Positions 47,553 through 58,665 of a DNA stretch of 64,000 bases are shown here, piece by piece. The stretch lies in contig CM063263.1 of the NCBI GenBank assembly GCA_032158295.1, positions 10,264,474-10,328,473 on the forward strand, written 5' to 3'. The notes under the pieces were generated by a model. The model saw only the letters and a list, made by a program, of their open reading frames with translations, was not told the DNA's origin and did no database searches. The translations under genes and the position numbers were made by a program. Numbering within the stretch: the stretch's first letter is position 1; each line of letters opens with the position of its first letter. Source of the stretch: Pycnopodia helianthoides. Taxonomy: Eukaryota > Echinodermata > Asteroidea > Forcipulatida > Asteriidae.

Positions 47553-48046
47553 TATATTCTGACACCCCTATGTTCCGACAACTCTATGTTCCGACAACTC
47601 TATGTTCCGACAACTCTATGTTCCGACAACTCTATGTTCCGACAACTCTATGTTCCGACAACTCTATGTTCCGACAACTCTATGTTCCGACAGCTCTATG
47701 TTCCGACAGCTCTATGTTCCGACAGCTCTATGTTCCGACAGCTCTATGTTCCGACAGCTCTATGTTCCGACAGCTCTATGTTCCGACAGCTCTATGTTCC
47801 GACAGCTCTATGTTCCGACAGCTCTATGTTCCGACAGCTCTATGTTCCGACAGCTCTATGTTCCGACAGCTCTATGTTCCGACAGCTCTATGTTCCGACA
47901 ACTCTATGTTCCGACAACTCGATGTTCCGACAACTCTATGTTCCGACAACTCTAATGCCGATAACCAAGTGATATACACTTTAGGGCTAGGGTTAGGGTT
48001 AGGATTAGGAACATACGATTGTAGGGCAAAGGGGTGTCAGAACATA
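47553..48046. repeat. Inverted-repeat element with TTAGGG core, expanded copy 3
   Basis: TTCTGACACCCCTATGTTCC at the left faces GGGGTGTCAGAACATAGG at the right. Between them lie the 16-bp array (47569-47952) and a TTAGGG-like run, TTAGGGCTAGGGTTAGGGT, at about 47981. Organisation matches 26149-26275: TATGTTCCGACA at the edge and a telomere-like core. The minisatellite therefore appears to be an amplification of the element's own edge. Confidence 0.65.
47569..47952. repeat. 16-bp minisatellite, 24 units
   Basis: 24 unbroken units of TATGTTCCGACAACTC. Units 1-7 and 21-24 carry AACTC, units 8-20 carry AGCTC, and unit 23 begins GATG. The block structure points to recent expansion of one variant inside an older array. 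Because 16 is not a multiple of 3, every plus frame is open and reads the same 16-residue period (MFRQLYVPT..LCSDNS). It is not a gene. Confidence 0.95.
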
Positions 48047-48686
48047 GGTGTGTAACCAAAATCAATGGCAATAAGTCAACGTGTCTTTCAAGTAATGCCT
48101 CTGTTTTCGAAAATAATGCACACACAAAATAACAACAAACGAATAAATGGACAAAACAAATGAATATTAAGTAAATACCCAATATAACAACATTAATTTA
48201 AATAAATAAATAATAAAATTAAGAAAGAAAAAAACGAAAGGAAAAAAAGAAAAAAAATATATATAAACCGAAAAAACACACACAAAAACAAACAAATCAT
48301 GTGTTTAAACAAATATCAATGCCTTGTGAGGCAAGTCAAAAACCAACGTTCAACTATTAACATTTTTCCCCCCGCAGTCTACTCGTTTATTATTTGGTGT
48401 TGTACTTCTACTTTTATAGTTGCGTTAAACATTGATTGAACGTAAACGATCAACGTGTTAACGTGTACTTTGGATGTCTGGCAAGTGAGGCGATTTTCAT
48501 GACGAGAACATTCTTGTAATACAAGCAACATTGTCATGCAATTCGTCACCGACTCCACGGGCCGACGAATGAGTAGATGCCATGAACAAAAGTATTAATC
48601 GAACAAAACGGCGAACGTTGAACGCTTTACAAAATTCCGCTCTCCTTCAATTATTCAACGTACGTTCAACTAGTAACCTTACAGTA
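48047..48686. other. AT-rich, no gene
   Basis: A-rich low-complexity sequence at about 48190-48300; otherwise nothing recognised. Confidence 0.35.
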
Positions 48687-48927
48687 GGGAGGTTTAGCTG
48701 CACGTTACGCGAGCAAAAACGTGAACGTGAACGTCAGAAAATTGTGTCGTTTCTAGGTGACGTCACCATTTTGGGCTTGTTTCATGTTCATGTATGACGT
48801 CTGCACGTACGTACCTGACGTGAGAAATGGTAACTTCACGTATGCTTAAAACGTGAGATTTTTACAACAACATTTTCTGACGTTCACGTTCACGTTTTTG
48901 CTCGCGTAACGTGCAGCTAAACCTCTC
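48687..48927. mobile_element. 241-bp element with 52-bp perfect inverted repeats and TA flanks
   Basis: The arms 48690-48741 and 48873-48924 are exact reverse complements over 52 nt (AGGTTTAGCTGCACGTTACG ... AACGTCAGAAAA). Three further terminal bases match with one mismatch. TA lies outside both ends (48685-48686, 48928-48929), as for Tc1/mariner-type insertion. Rich in ACGTGA/TCACGT; no ORF across the interior. Perfect arms suggest a young copy. Confidence 0.88.
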
Positions 48928-49377
48928 TAGTGGAGCCTGCTCTCCAGAGACGCGATGCTTCGAACCTTCTATATATATGGTGCTTTTGGCTGCTTTTCGT
49001 CCTAAATCAATTGAACGTAAAGAAATAAAGATTTGTGTCAGTTTCTTGAAATCGAAAAATTAATGGAAAACAAACATTTTCCGTTTTTTCACGAACTGAT
49101 ACCATCCAATGCACACGGCATTGATGCGTGTCATTTCGTGACTTTGTAGGTCAGCGCGCGCGGTATACTCACTAGGCTAATTAGTGTCTGTTCGGGAAAA
49201 CGTTTTTTTTTTCTTCACATTTTGCGGTTAGTGCCGCCGTGTGTTACATTACAATGGTAAATTGAACCTCCGTGTCAGTTCGTGGAAGCAAGCGTTGCAA
49301 TTGCTTAATTATCGTAATTAAATAAAAAAATGAAAGCCTTGAAACTTTAAGAAATGTTAGGCCTCGATGAACATTGT
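48928..49377. other. No feature seen
   Basis: No supported gene or repeat. Confidence 0.3.
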
Positions 49378-49762
49378 TTTAAATGAACATTACAGAATTG
49401 GTAATTGTAAAATATACTTTTGATCACAGATTTACATAAAACTTACACGGTCTAATGATGATGATAGTAGAAAACATCCCTTGAAATATTTCTGTCTGAA
49501 ATGCCATATTTGATGAGAAATGAATAAACCAATTTTCCGATTGGAGTTTATCGCTCAGTGAGCGTTTTTATTCATTTGTTGAACCTATATGATTTCATGC
49601 AAATGTGTAATCGGTTTTTCACTATTTTCTCGTGACCCAGATGGCCGATCGATCTCAAACGTCTACAGGTTTGTCAGTTTATGTATATGGTGGATTACAT
49701 AAAGTGCTTACACTGCCAGCAACTTTTTTGTTAGCAAAAACCAATTCTGTATTATTCCTTTA
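49378..49762 (+). mobile_element. Family A inverted-repeat element, copy 7
   Basis: Ends eroded (TTTTAAATGAACATTAC and ATTATTCCTTTACC), and the A-run after the left end is deleted. Hairpin CGCTCAGTGAGCG at about 49552. An older copy. Confidence 0.85.
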
Positions 49763-50039
49763 CCATAATAGAACAAATGGGGAAATGGTGGTTGTGTACA
49801 CTGTGTGTTAATAGTTGGTGTACCCGCGTGTTTTCTTTTTTTAGGGCAATAGAAATGAATGAGCTAGACTGAGTGGATTTTTAAAATACAGTTTTGTAAT
49901 GAAACATCTCAAGACCAGCACCATTCCAATCTCACAGTGGACATTTCAATTAGTCCATAATTAGAGTAATGTAAATTGATCTGAATCGGGACAATGACAA
50001 TTGTTTTGATATTTGCGTTCAACCCGCACACTGGTGTGT

Positions 50040-50136
50040 TTCAGGTACGGCTAGCTCAGTACTTTCCCGAGTCCATTGGAATACTGGCATGTTGCACTTA
50101 GGTGGGATTCGAACACACGACCTAACTCCTCCCTAA
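50040..50136 (-). repeat. tRNA-derived SINE-like sequence
   Basis: The minus strand reads GAGTTAGGTCGTGTGTTCGA-ATCCCACC (a Pol III B-box, GTTCGAATCCC), followed by CCAATGGACTCGGGAAAGTA-CTGAGCTAG. This order resembles a SINE type I associate with echinoderms. The A-box half is missing or decayed. Confidence 0.5.
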
Positions 50137-50543
50137 AACAAAATAAATAAATACATACAAAAATAAACAAACAAATCATACATCAAATGTTAATAGCAAT
50201 ATAAACACAAGTAATAAAAAATAACAAAACACAAGTAAATACAGAATACAAATTAAAACATAATACAATAAACAATACTAAGTTATACAAATAATACTAG
50301 ATAAACAAATGTATATACATGTAAATATTAATAAAAAAATAATAATCACAAACAAATACGAATAAATAAACAAGTAAAAACAAAAAAAATATATTAAAAT
50401 ACGAATATCATACACAAGTTATAACAACACCCCTTCTTTTTCTGGAATATTTTGGTTGGAATCTTTTTAAAACACACCATCGGTTTTTCTTCTGATGTTT
50501 TGGGGGTTACTGAGTAATGTTTTCTGTTCGGGAAAAGGTGTTA
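50137..50543. other. A-rich low-complexity, no gene
   Basis: Highly A-rich with AAATA/AAACA-like patterns to about 50430. Nothing coding. Confidence 0.4.
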
Positions 50544-50569
50544 AACTTATCAGATTCTTTCACCCCTGT

Positions 50570-50849
50570 AGAAAAACTGATAATCTTGTAATCAAATATG
50601 AGGTAATTTTCCTTCGGGGGAAAAAAAATCAACAAAAACCTGAAAACAACATTGGAAAACTTTGGTTTGTCAAACATAAGATTCTATACAGCATTGAAAA
50701 ACCTTAGTTTGACAAAAAACGTAATAATGCTATTTTAAGGTATGCATTCATTTGTTCTGCTGACAGTTTATCCCTCATTAAAGTTTAAAGGAACATTACA
50801 GAATTGGTAAGAAAAAAACTTGTAAAATATACTTTTTGATCACAGATTT
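50570..50849. repeat. Templated insertion copied from 53218-53499
   Basis: This ~280-bp segment matches 53218-53499 at high identity (a handful of differences). It contains unique-looking sequence plus the first 67 bp of a family A element. It is flanked by a 26-bp exact direct repeat (50544-50569 and 50850-50875, AACTTATCAGATTCTTTCAC...). It appears to be a copy of the 53-kb locus pasted here with duplication of 26 bp of target. The 53-kb copy holds the complete A element and is therefore the likely source. Confidence 0.8.
50783..50849 (+). mobile_element. Family A element fragment, copy 8
   Basis: Left 67 bp only, ending at GATCACAGATTTA. The break coincides with the end of the duplicated segment, so it was carried along rather than inserted independently. 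Confidence 0.85.
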
Positions 50850-50875
50850 AACTTATCAGATTCTTTCACCCCTGT

Positions 50876-53217
50876 CAAAAAAAGTTCATACAACTGTAAA
50901 TTACGTGACTGGGAAAAACATATTTCAAACAAAATATGTTTTCATCACAATAATACTCGACAACCTTTGAAACTATTTTTGTCTTGTTCCAATCTGAGCG
51001 TTTTCAACTCGCAGTTGTTCAAGTTACATGATTTATGAGCCGGGCAGACGAACCACAGAAACGCGTCTCAAGTTATGAACAATTTATCGCCAATACACGC
51101 TTATTTTAAGTCAGATCTGTTTCTGGACTTAAAGACAGTTTGAGGTCGTTGTTCATATATTGAGAGATTTATGTTTTTGGAAGCTGTATAATTTGTAGAG
51201 TTTGTGTTGCAGAGCAAATTGTGAACTGTCAGCTGCTTTAGTCAGCCGACCAATTCACAATTTATTATAAACAGTAACAAGCTGATATACTTAACGTTGT
51301 TGTTGGCGGTGGTGGTGGTGGTTGGGGGGGGGGGTGTTTAAATTTCCTGCAGCATCCTTAAGCTGGTATGATGAACTAAAACACATAATGCAACTGTTGG
51401 TTATTATGATTGGCCATTTCCAATGGTTTGTACAATGTCCTTAAAGCAGTAGTTACCCCCCTGAAATATAGCAGGAAGGAGCCGGGGGGGGGGGGGAGTG
51501 GGCAACCACCCTTCACGCATGGTGGCAGCTTGTAGGACCGTCTGAAGTACATACAACCTAAAATATACAGCCATACGTCTTTCGGAAAGGACAAACAAGT
51601 ATCATTTATATGTGTACCTTTTTTCCCTTTGATGGTGCCGCCTTGCTAACCTCTACGCATCAATACGTATATTGCACATTAAACAAATACTGATGACAAT
51701 TTATTGAAGTATCACACTTCTTAGGATATAAAATACCTTATAAAATACATATGAATACATAAATTCATGTAAATATATACATTGATGGCTCTTCATCTTT
51801 TAAAGTCAATACCAAACAATCAATTAGCACCCCTAAATAGTTAAAACCATTGTTCAAATAATAATGATAATAAATACATAAATAAAACTAAACAGATCAT
51901 ATAAAATAGGTAATGATTAAAACAACACCAACACAAAACCCTCAATCAGACATTTGAAATCGTTGGTGTTTGTCATATAAACAAAATGTACACATGAAGG
52001 AACACAGAACACACATTTCGGTATATTCTTATGTTTCTCTTTTAAATCTGTTGTTGTGTTGTTTTATTTGTTTGTTTATTATTTTTCGAGTGCCAATAAT
52101 GTTTATTATGTGTTTCTTTGACGGTTCATTCGTGTTGTTGGAAGAATGTTGTTTTGGAGGGTGTTTTTTTTATATTTTTATTTTTCTAATTATTAAAATC
52201 TTAATTGGCCGTTAATTGTTTGCTTGAGTTTGATCTTAGAGGAGGTGTTGCCCCCAATTTATTATTATTATTTTTTTTTTTACATTTTTTCTTTTTTGTG
52301 TGTGTGTTTTACTTCGTTTCATTATACAATGTTTTCATGTTTAGTGAAACCGATATGTGACCTACCCAAAGTTCAAAAAGTTGTACCAAACATAAATAGT
52401 GTGTAAGGAATGAGTATTTGCTGTACGGTGGATGGAAGCAGACGAGGAAAACATTTTATAACGAACGGAACTTCCCGATAAGGCAGACAGACTGTTTGTC
52501 CACGTACATTATAGTTCTGCAAGGATCTCCCATAAAATAAGGATCAACTCCACTTTGTGATTTGTCCAGGGTTTGTCTCACCATCAAATCATAATATATA
52601 CCATATTATGGGAATGTCTGTATATGTTGCTGGTATAAATTGCATGCATGATCAATGCTAACTACACCATGAAGAACGCATTGTGACTTGTGGACTGTAT
52701 TACTATTATCCCGGTGTACCCCGATATCGATTTATTTGGGGGCTCCGTGTTGAAGGCACAGCTGGCATTTTGGCGAATAATTTACACAGCAATTGTTTTT
52801 GATTTGTAGTTTGAGCATGAAGCCTGCGGGGGTATTTTACTGTAGCACGTGTAGGAACTGCTACGGAATAGGCCTTGCATGTATTAACGTCATGCGCATA
52901 CACACAAAAAAGTATTAAAGTTAATATACAAACAAATACAAGTACAAAACATAAACAAAATATACTAACAAATAAATTATAACAAGAGATAACTGCAACA
53001 TGATTTTTTGTTTAAATATTAATATGCAGTACTAGCCGGTGTATATTGAAATAAAAGCGCACTGTTCACATTTTCGCATGAGGAATTACTTAAAAAGAGA
53101 AAAAAGGGCAAATAATTATAAAACAAATATTTTCCGTCTACATGAATAACTTTCATGTAATTTGTTCCATCGTGTCTATGTACTTAAACTTCACTTTAAT
53201 TTAGTTTTCGTTTTGAT
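50876..53217. other. No gene recognised
   Basis: G11 at 51324 and G13 at 51484. AT-rich sequence with AATAAATA-like patches (51720-51900, 52920-53000). A T-rich frame at 51970-52215 is low complexity. Confidence 0.35.
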
Positions 53218-53499
53218 AGAAAAACTGATAATCTTGTAATCAAATTTGAGGTATTTTTCCTTCGGGGGAAAAAAAAATCAACAAAAAACCTGAAAACAAC
53301 ATTGGAAAACTTTGTTTGCCAAACATAAGATTCTATACAGCATTGAAAAACCTTAGTTTGACAAAAAACGTAATAATGCTATTTTAAGGTATGCATTCAT
53401 TTGTTCTGCTGACAGTTTATCTCTCATTAAAGTTTAAAGGAACATTACAGAATTGGTAAGAAAAAAACTTGTAAAATATACTTTTTGATCACAGATTTA
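53218..53499. repeat. Source copy of the local duplication
   Basis: Matches 50570-50849. It runs continuously into the complete family A element (53434-53826), which argues that this is the ancestral location. Confidence 0.8.
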
Positions 53500-53826
53500 C
53501 ATAAAACTTACACGGTCTAATGATGATGATGGTAGAAAACATCCCTTGAAATAATTCTGTCTGAATGCCATATTTGATGAGAAATGATAAACTAATTTCC
53601 CGATTGGAGTTTATCGCTCAGTGAGCGTTTTATTCATTTGTTGAATCTATATGATTTCATGCAAATGTGTATAATCGTTTTTCACTATTTTCTCGTGACC
53701 CAGATGGCCGATCGATCTCAAACTTCTACAGGTTTGTCAGTTTATGTATATGGTGGATTACATAAAGTGCTTACACTGCCAGCAACTGTTTTGTTAGCAA
53801 AAACCAATTCTGTAATGTTCCTTTAA
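53434..53826 (+). mobile_element. Family A inverted-repeat element, copy 9
   Basis: 393 bp, TTAA both ends. Hairpin CGCTCAGTGAGCG at about 53614. Complete, with minor base losses. Confidence 0.9.
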
Positions 53827-54119
53827 CTTGTGTCTTCGACTGTGATTTCCCCAGTGTACCGGGAGGTACAAAACTCTTTTGCTGATTTGCGTGGCTGATA
53901 TAAATTATTTTGAATAACCTTCTAATGAAATATCCATTCGATCCAACGGCTTCCAACAGACATTAATGAGGGCTTTCCAAATGGTCCCTCCCGTCCATCA
54001 TGCAGTTTGCCTATGTCCTCACAGGTCAGGATGGAGTCTTGTTGATGGATATTTTGTTTGGCTTTCCTTTGCTCCTCTTTTCCATGTGCTGGTTGCCACA
54101 GCACCAAATTTGACACCAC

Positions 54120-54462
54120 TTAAAGGTATTGTACACTTTTGGTAACAGCTCAAAATCAGTGTCCACATTTTGTGTGATTAAACATATGCATGAACAAACA
54201 AACCTGTGAAAGTTTGAGCTCAATTGGTCATCGAGGTCACGAGAAAATAGTGAAAAGAGATCTTATGTGTTTTCTGTTTTTTTCAAATTATCGCGTGCGA
54301 TAATTACTATTGTTTTACTCGTTTCTCAGAAACGATAGCATTTTAGGCAAAAATATTTTAAGGAACCCTTTCTACCATTACTTACTTTAAGTCATGTAAG
54401 TTATGTGTGAATCTGTGAACATTGTGTTTTTCGATCTTACCAATAGTGTACAGGGCCTTTAA
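54120..54462 (-). mobile_element. Family B inverted-repeat element, copy 6
   Basis: 343 bp, TTAA-AGGTATTGTACACTTTTG to TAGTGTACAGGGCCT-TTAA. Hairpin ATTATCGCGTGCGATAAT at about 54287. Complete. Confidence 0.9.
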
Positions 54463-55189
54463 GCTGTACTTTTCTTGCATTTGTCCAGCAAAGTTAAGCC
54501 TCATTTTTCTTATATTTTTGTGTTTGTGATTTTAGGCAGATCTATGCACAAAACTGTAATTGGGGTTTGGTCTTTCGAACCTGGTATAACAACCATCTGG
54601 GGACTTTTTTGTTTTTGAATAAAAAAAACCAAAACAAGTAAATCGTATCTTTTACAATTCCAAACTGTCTCATCACACTGTGCATTGGAACAGTTGAAAC
54701 CACTTTTGTGCGTTGTCGACGGAATTATTTGTGGTGTTTAACATCTGTTGCTATGTTTTGCGTCTGTCGGCCGGCAATACTCCATTCCAATTAATGGCAT
54801 ACTTTCGTGAGTGAATATATGAATGTTAATTTGAGCGGCAGTCGGGTATTTTAAGGTTGTCGCTTAATATAGCACTGCCAAGTAAAATACCACAGCTGCA
54901 ATAAACACTGCCAAGCTGTATGCTAATTGAATAGCGTTTTTTTGTGTATGTCAATGACTAGGTTATAATAATTTATTAACTGAAATATGACACTTTAGAG
55001 AACAGTTTCATCCAGGGAATTTTGATATTGCAACAAACTTACACAAACGCAAAAATACATATATACATAAAATAAAATTAAATAAACAATAAAACAAATA
55101 AATAAATAAATACATAAATACATACATAAATAACCAAATAAACATATCCAAATTACTTAATGTCCTGACCTGTCGACCTTAGTCGATTT
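54463..55189. other. No gene recognised
   Basis: Ends in an AAAT/AAATAC-rich tract at about 55055-55140. Confidence 0.35.
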
Positions 55190-55395
55190 CCTTCGGGAAA
55201 GACTCGGGTGTCGGGGTTGGTGATATGGTACTATTTCCTCGCCTTCCACCTCTGGGACCCCGGTTCGAATCCCCCCTGGGGCACTTACATACCTGTTTTC
55301 CCTGAAATAAATATCTGAGGTTTTCCTCCCACAAACCAAAACTCAAACTTTCTTCCTTATCTTTTCTCAATCGGGCTATAGTCCCGTGGCTTTCC
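55190..55395 (+). repeat. tRNA-derived SINE-like sequence
   Basis: CACCTCTGGGACCCCGGTTC-GAATCCCCCC contains a good Pol III B-box. Downstream GGGGCACTTACATACC and GAGGTTTTCCTCC follow. The head shares GACCCCGGTTCG-ATCCC with 63600-63740. The boundaries and A-box are uncertain. Confidence 0.5.
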
Positions 55396-56586
55396 AACCA
55401 GTATTACAAATTAAATGAAAATGACTCCGTTAAGATCAAAACCATTGTAATTTTGTTTGTATTATTAATTCCCCCATTTAATTTGTATAGGTCCTTTTGG
55501 TTGGTTTGCAACAACTAATTCCCCTTTCTCAGCACAATATTCAGACTACACATAATACCAGCACACTGAGCTCTAATATTGATTAGCAAATAATGGATTT
55601 TGTGTAGCCACCGATTAATTTCCTATGACACTAAGCTATGGAAGTGAAATCGTTCACCTTGGCTCATCAGATATTTCAGTAATAATAATAGGCCGAATAT
55701 TTAACGCTCTTTCAGTTATTTTCACGGCGAAGTCCAGAGATAGAAGCGGTAACTGTTGACTGCACATGTTAAATATACACGCTTTGTGCTATTTGTGTAT
55801 AATGAACTTTGTGCCTTAGACATACTGGACGTGCTCAAGTTCTGTTTATTTTCTTTAACACTTCATTGCTCTGTAAAAAAAAACATAGGGACTTTCACAT
55901 ATTTTTTTTCCCAAAGTGAAGTCCAGGCGGGACCCAGTTCGGATGTGCTGTTTGATGAATGTATAAACACAGACATGCAGGTTTGCCGAGGCTTGGTTCT
56001 TTATCACTGAAGTATATCGAACAGTGTTTATTTGTTGATTTTGAAAGCTTAATGCTGATGTTTTTTTTTCTTTGAAAATGATGGCATTTTAAATAAATAT
56101 CTTTGTGGCCTGGTTTTGATATTAAAGTGGCTGCGGCGTCAAGTTTTATTTGTTTATTATTATTAATAATATTTGCTTCTTAAGTGCACAAAACAAAGGA
56201 ATGTTCACAGAAGGGGATGTGTAACACAGAGCTGTGTGTTTCTGATCAGTTGAGTGTGGGTTAGCGAGGCACCTAGCACATAATTTTGTCCGTCGTTCGG
56301 ACGCAGTTGGTCCTGTGAACTGTGTAATGCACAACAGAACACACTGCACTTGAAGAGAAGGGGTTCGCCCAGGTGTTTCTGCCATGGTCTGGCAGCAATA
56401 TGCGCATCCTCACATTGTATACAGTTCAATGTGTTGTATTATGGTCGCTTCGTCTCATCAAATCATCCACAACAAGCTTCACCAAATGTGATGTTTCAGC
56501 GCCAGGAGTGTTATTATGACAGAGAAGGCGCGATTATACGTGTACACTACTCTTCTGATTGTTAACCAGCCACATCCCCCCCCCCC

Positions 56587-56618
<32 letters not shown>

Positions 56619-57240
56619 AAATAAAATAAATACCAAAAAAAAAAAAAAAAAAAAAAAAAAACAATAACAAGCAGAACAACAACGACAAAACAAACAAACA
56701 AACAAACAAACAAACATGTGACCACATAATGTTTCACAAGCTGGTTATACGATGTACCTAATCTAAAGGAGCCGAAAGAATTAATCTTGTTATTTTTATT
56801 TTGTTCTTATACTGACTTTGTTTGGATGCTGCTGTTGTTGTTGTTGTTGTTGTTTTGTTTTTTTTTTGCAAATACAAAATATATATTAACCACACTCACT
56901 TTGAGGCTTAAGGTCGATAGGGACTAGTGGGAAAAATGTATCTGGAAAATTTACTCCGAACTCCATCTGCACATTCTAATCTGGCTCGAACGTTGACATG
57001 TTTCGCATCACTTGGGCCAGATCAAGGATTTGATCTCAGGGCCAACATTTCTCAAATCCCCCGCCGACAGATTCTAAATTCCAATTTTCGAAGATAATTT
57101 TCATGTCAAAAATTTGTTGTAAATCGATGTTTCGTTTTTATTGTCATGGTTATTTTCACGTCCATCGCTGCGTGTAATGTTTTTTAAAATATTATATTTA
57201 AACATATAAAAAAAAACACACACATCCATATATATTAAAC
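55396..57240. other. Intergenic with homopolymer cluster
   Basis: C11 (56576-56586) followed by A-runs to 56660 and a CAAA tract at about 56690-56715. A GTT tract lies at 56830-56855. No gene recognised. Confidence 0.4.
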
Positions 57241-57618
57241 TTAAAGGAACATTACAGAATTGGTTTTTACTAACAAAACAGTTGCTGGCAGTGTAAGCAC
57301 TTTATGTAATCCACCATATACATAAACTGACAAACCTTTAGAAGTTTGAGATCGATCGGCCATCTGGGTCACGAGAAAATAGTGAAAAACCGATTACACA
57401 TTTGCATGAAATCATATAGATTCATATAGATATAGATAAACTCCAAACGGAAAATTAGTTTATTAATTTCTCATCAAATATAGCATTTCAGACAGAATTA
57501 TTTCAAGGGATGTTTTCTACTATCATCATCATTAGACCGTGTAAGTTTTATGTAAATCTGTGATCAAAAAGTATATTTTACAAGTTTTTTTCTTACCAAT
57601 TCTGTAATGTTCCTTCAA
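57241..57618 (-). mobile_element. Family A inverted-repeat element, copy 10, hairpin deleted
   Basis: TTAA-AGGAACATTACAGAATTG at the left; the right end is TGTAATGTTCCT-TCAA (TTAA mutated). The CGCTCACTGAGCG hairpin and adjacent bases are replaced by ATATAGATATAGAT at about 57425-57440. It is the only full-span copy lacking the hairpin. Confidence 0.87.
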
Positions 57619-58399
57619 TTATTCATTTATCTGTTTATCTTTTGTTTAAATGGAGGAAGTTCCTGGTTTGTGTTTGTTGTTATAGATTGCGTGCCATCCA
57701 CTATTGTAGTACATGCAGCTGGAATGTTATGTCTGTTATTGTTGGGTTATATTTTTTAGCTGCTGTAAATTGGTTACAAACCAAAATGACATATCATTGC
57801 AAACAAAATAGTTAATGGTCCGACGATTCGACCCTAGCAGAGACTTTCTCGAAAGCTAAAACAACTAAACAACACGCATAAATAGGTGTGCTCGTGTGAC
57901 AGAAAATAGTCAATAAGTGGAGATAAATATAGAAGAGAGGGGGCAGAAAGCATTGTTCGCAAACTATAAGCATTATATTTGAGGGCAACAAGAACTCTTT
58001 CATATATACCAAAAATACAAAAATTACCAAATTATTGAAGTAGTTGGAGAGCTGTCTGTAAACGAGAACTGCTTCTGTACTTTCATTTTGGGGAGCTTCA
58101 CCTCAAATCTTAATGGACTGTACATATTGACACCTTTCGACGCGGTTTCCGAAACCTTTACCCACTTCAGAATTCACCTTTTATTAGTGGTTTGCCACTA
58201 GACAAGGTGACATTCCTTTCCGTGAGCTGAGTGGTAATTGTTTTCAGGTTACTACGGGAGCTTGGATTGGATCAAGTGCTTGTGTTACGTGTCAGCCCCC
58301 CTCAGTTCCGTCTGTTGCACTATCGTATCAACCAGTGTGTTTGACGATCACCCATTTGGGTCTAAAAGAACCGTAAGAGGTGCGACATAAGTGTGTATT
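57619..58399. other. No feature seen
   Basis: No supported gene or structured repeat. Confidence 0.3.
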
Positions 58400-58665
58400 A
58401 ATAGAAGTTGTTGTTGTTGTCGCTGTTGTTGTTGTTGTTGTTGCTGTTGCTGTTGCTGTTGTTGTCGTTGTTGTTGCTGTAGCTGTTACTGTTGTTGTTG
58501 CTGTTGCTGTTGCTGTAGATGTAGCTGTTGCTGTTGCTGTTGCTGTTGTCGTTGTTGTTGTTGTTGTTTGTCTTTGTTGTTATTGTTGCCGTTGTCGTTG
58601 TTGTTTTGTTGTTTTGTTATTGTTGTTGTTGTTTGTTGTTTTGTTTGTGTGTGTGTGTTATTATT
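58400..58665. repeat. GTT/GCT trinucleotide tract
   Basis: About 265 bp of GTT repeats, many as GTTGCT hexamers, with GTC variants, degrading to GTTTTGTT. Open poly-Val/Cys/Leu frames are artefacts. Same base bias and strand as 21536-21737. Confidence 0.92.

Noticed and set aside
47569..47952. CRISPR-like array
   Set aside because: There are no spacers: 16-bp units are directly contiguous, and the context is animal-type DNA.
47981..48008. True telomere end
   Set aside because: Only a few imperfect TTAGGG-like units, internal to the window and part of a dispersed element also found at 26.2 and 30.4 kb.
47465..48055. Long open frame of 196 codons with a 16-residue repeat
   Set aside because: It is the 16-bp minisatellite read in phase-shifting units; all three plus frames are open for the same arithmetic reason.
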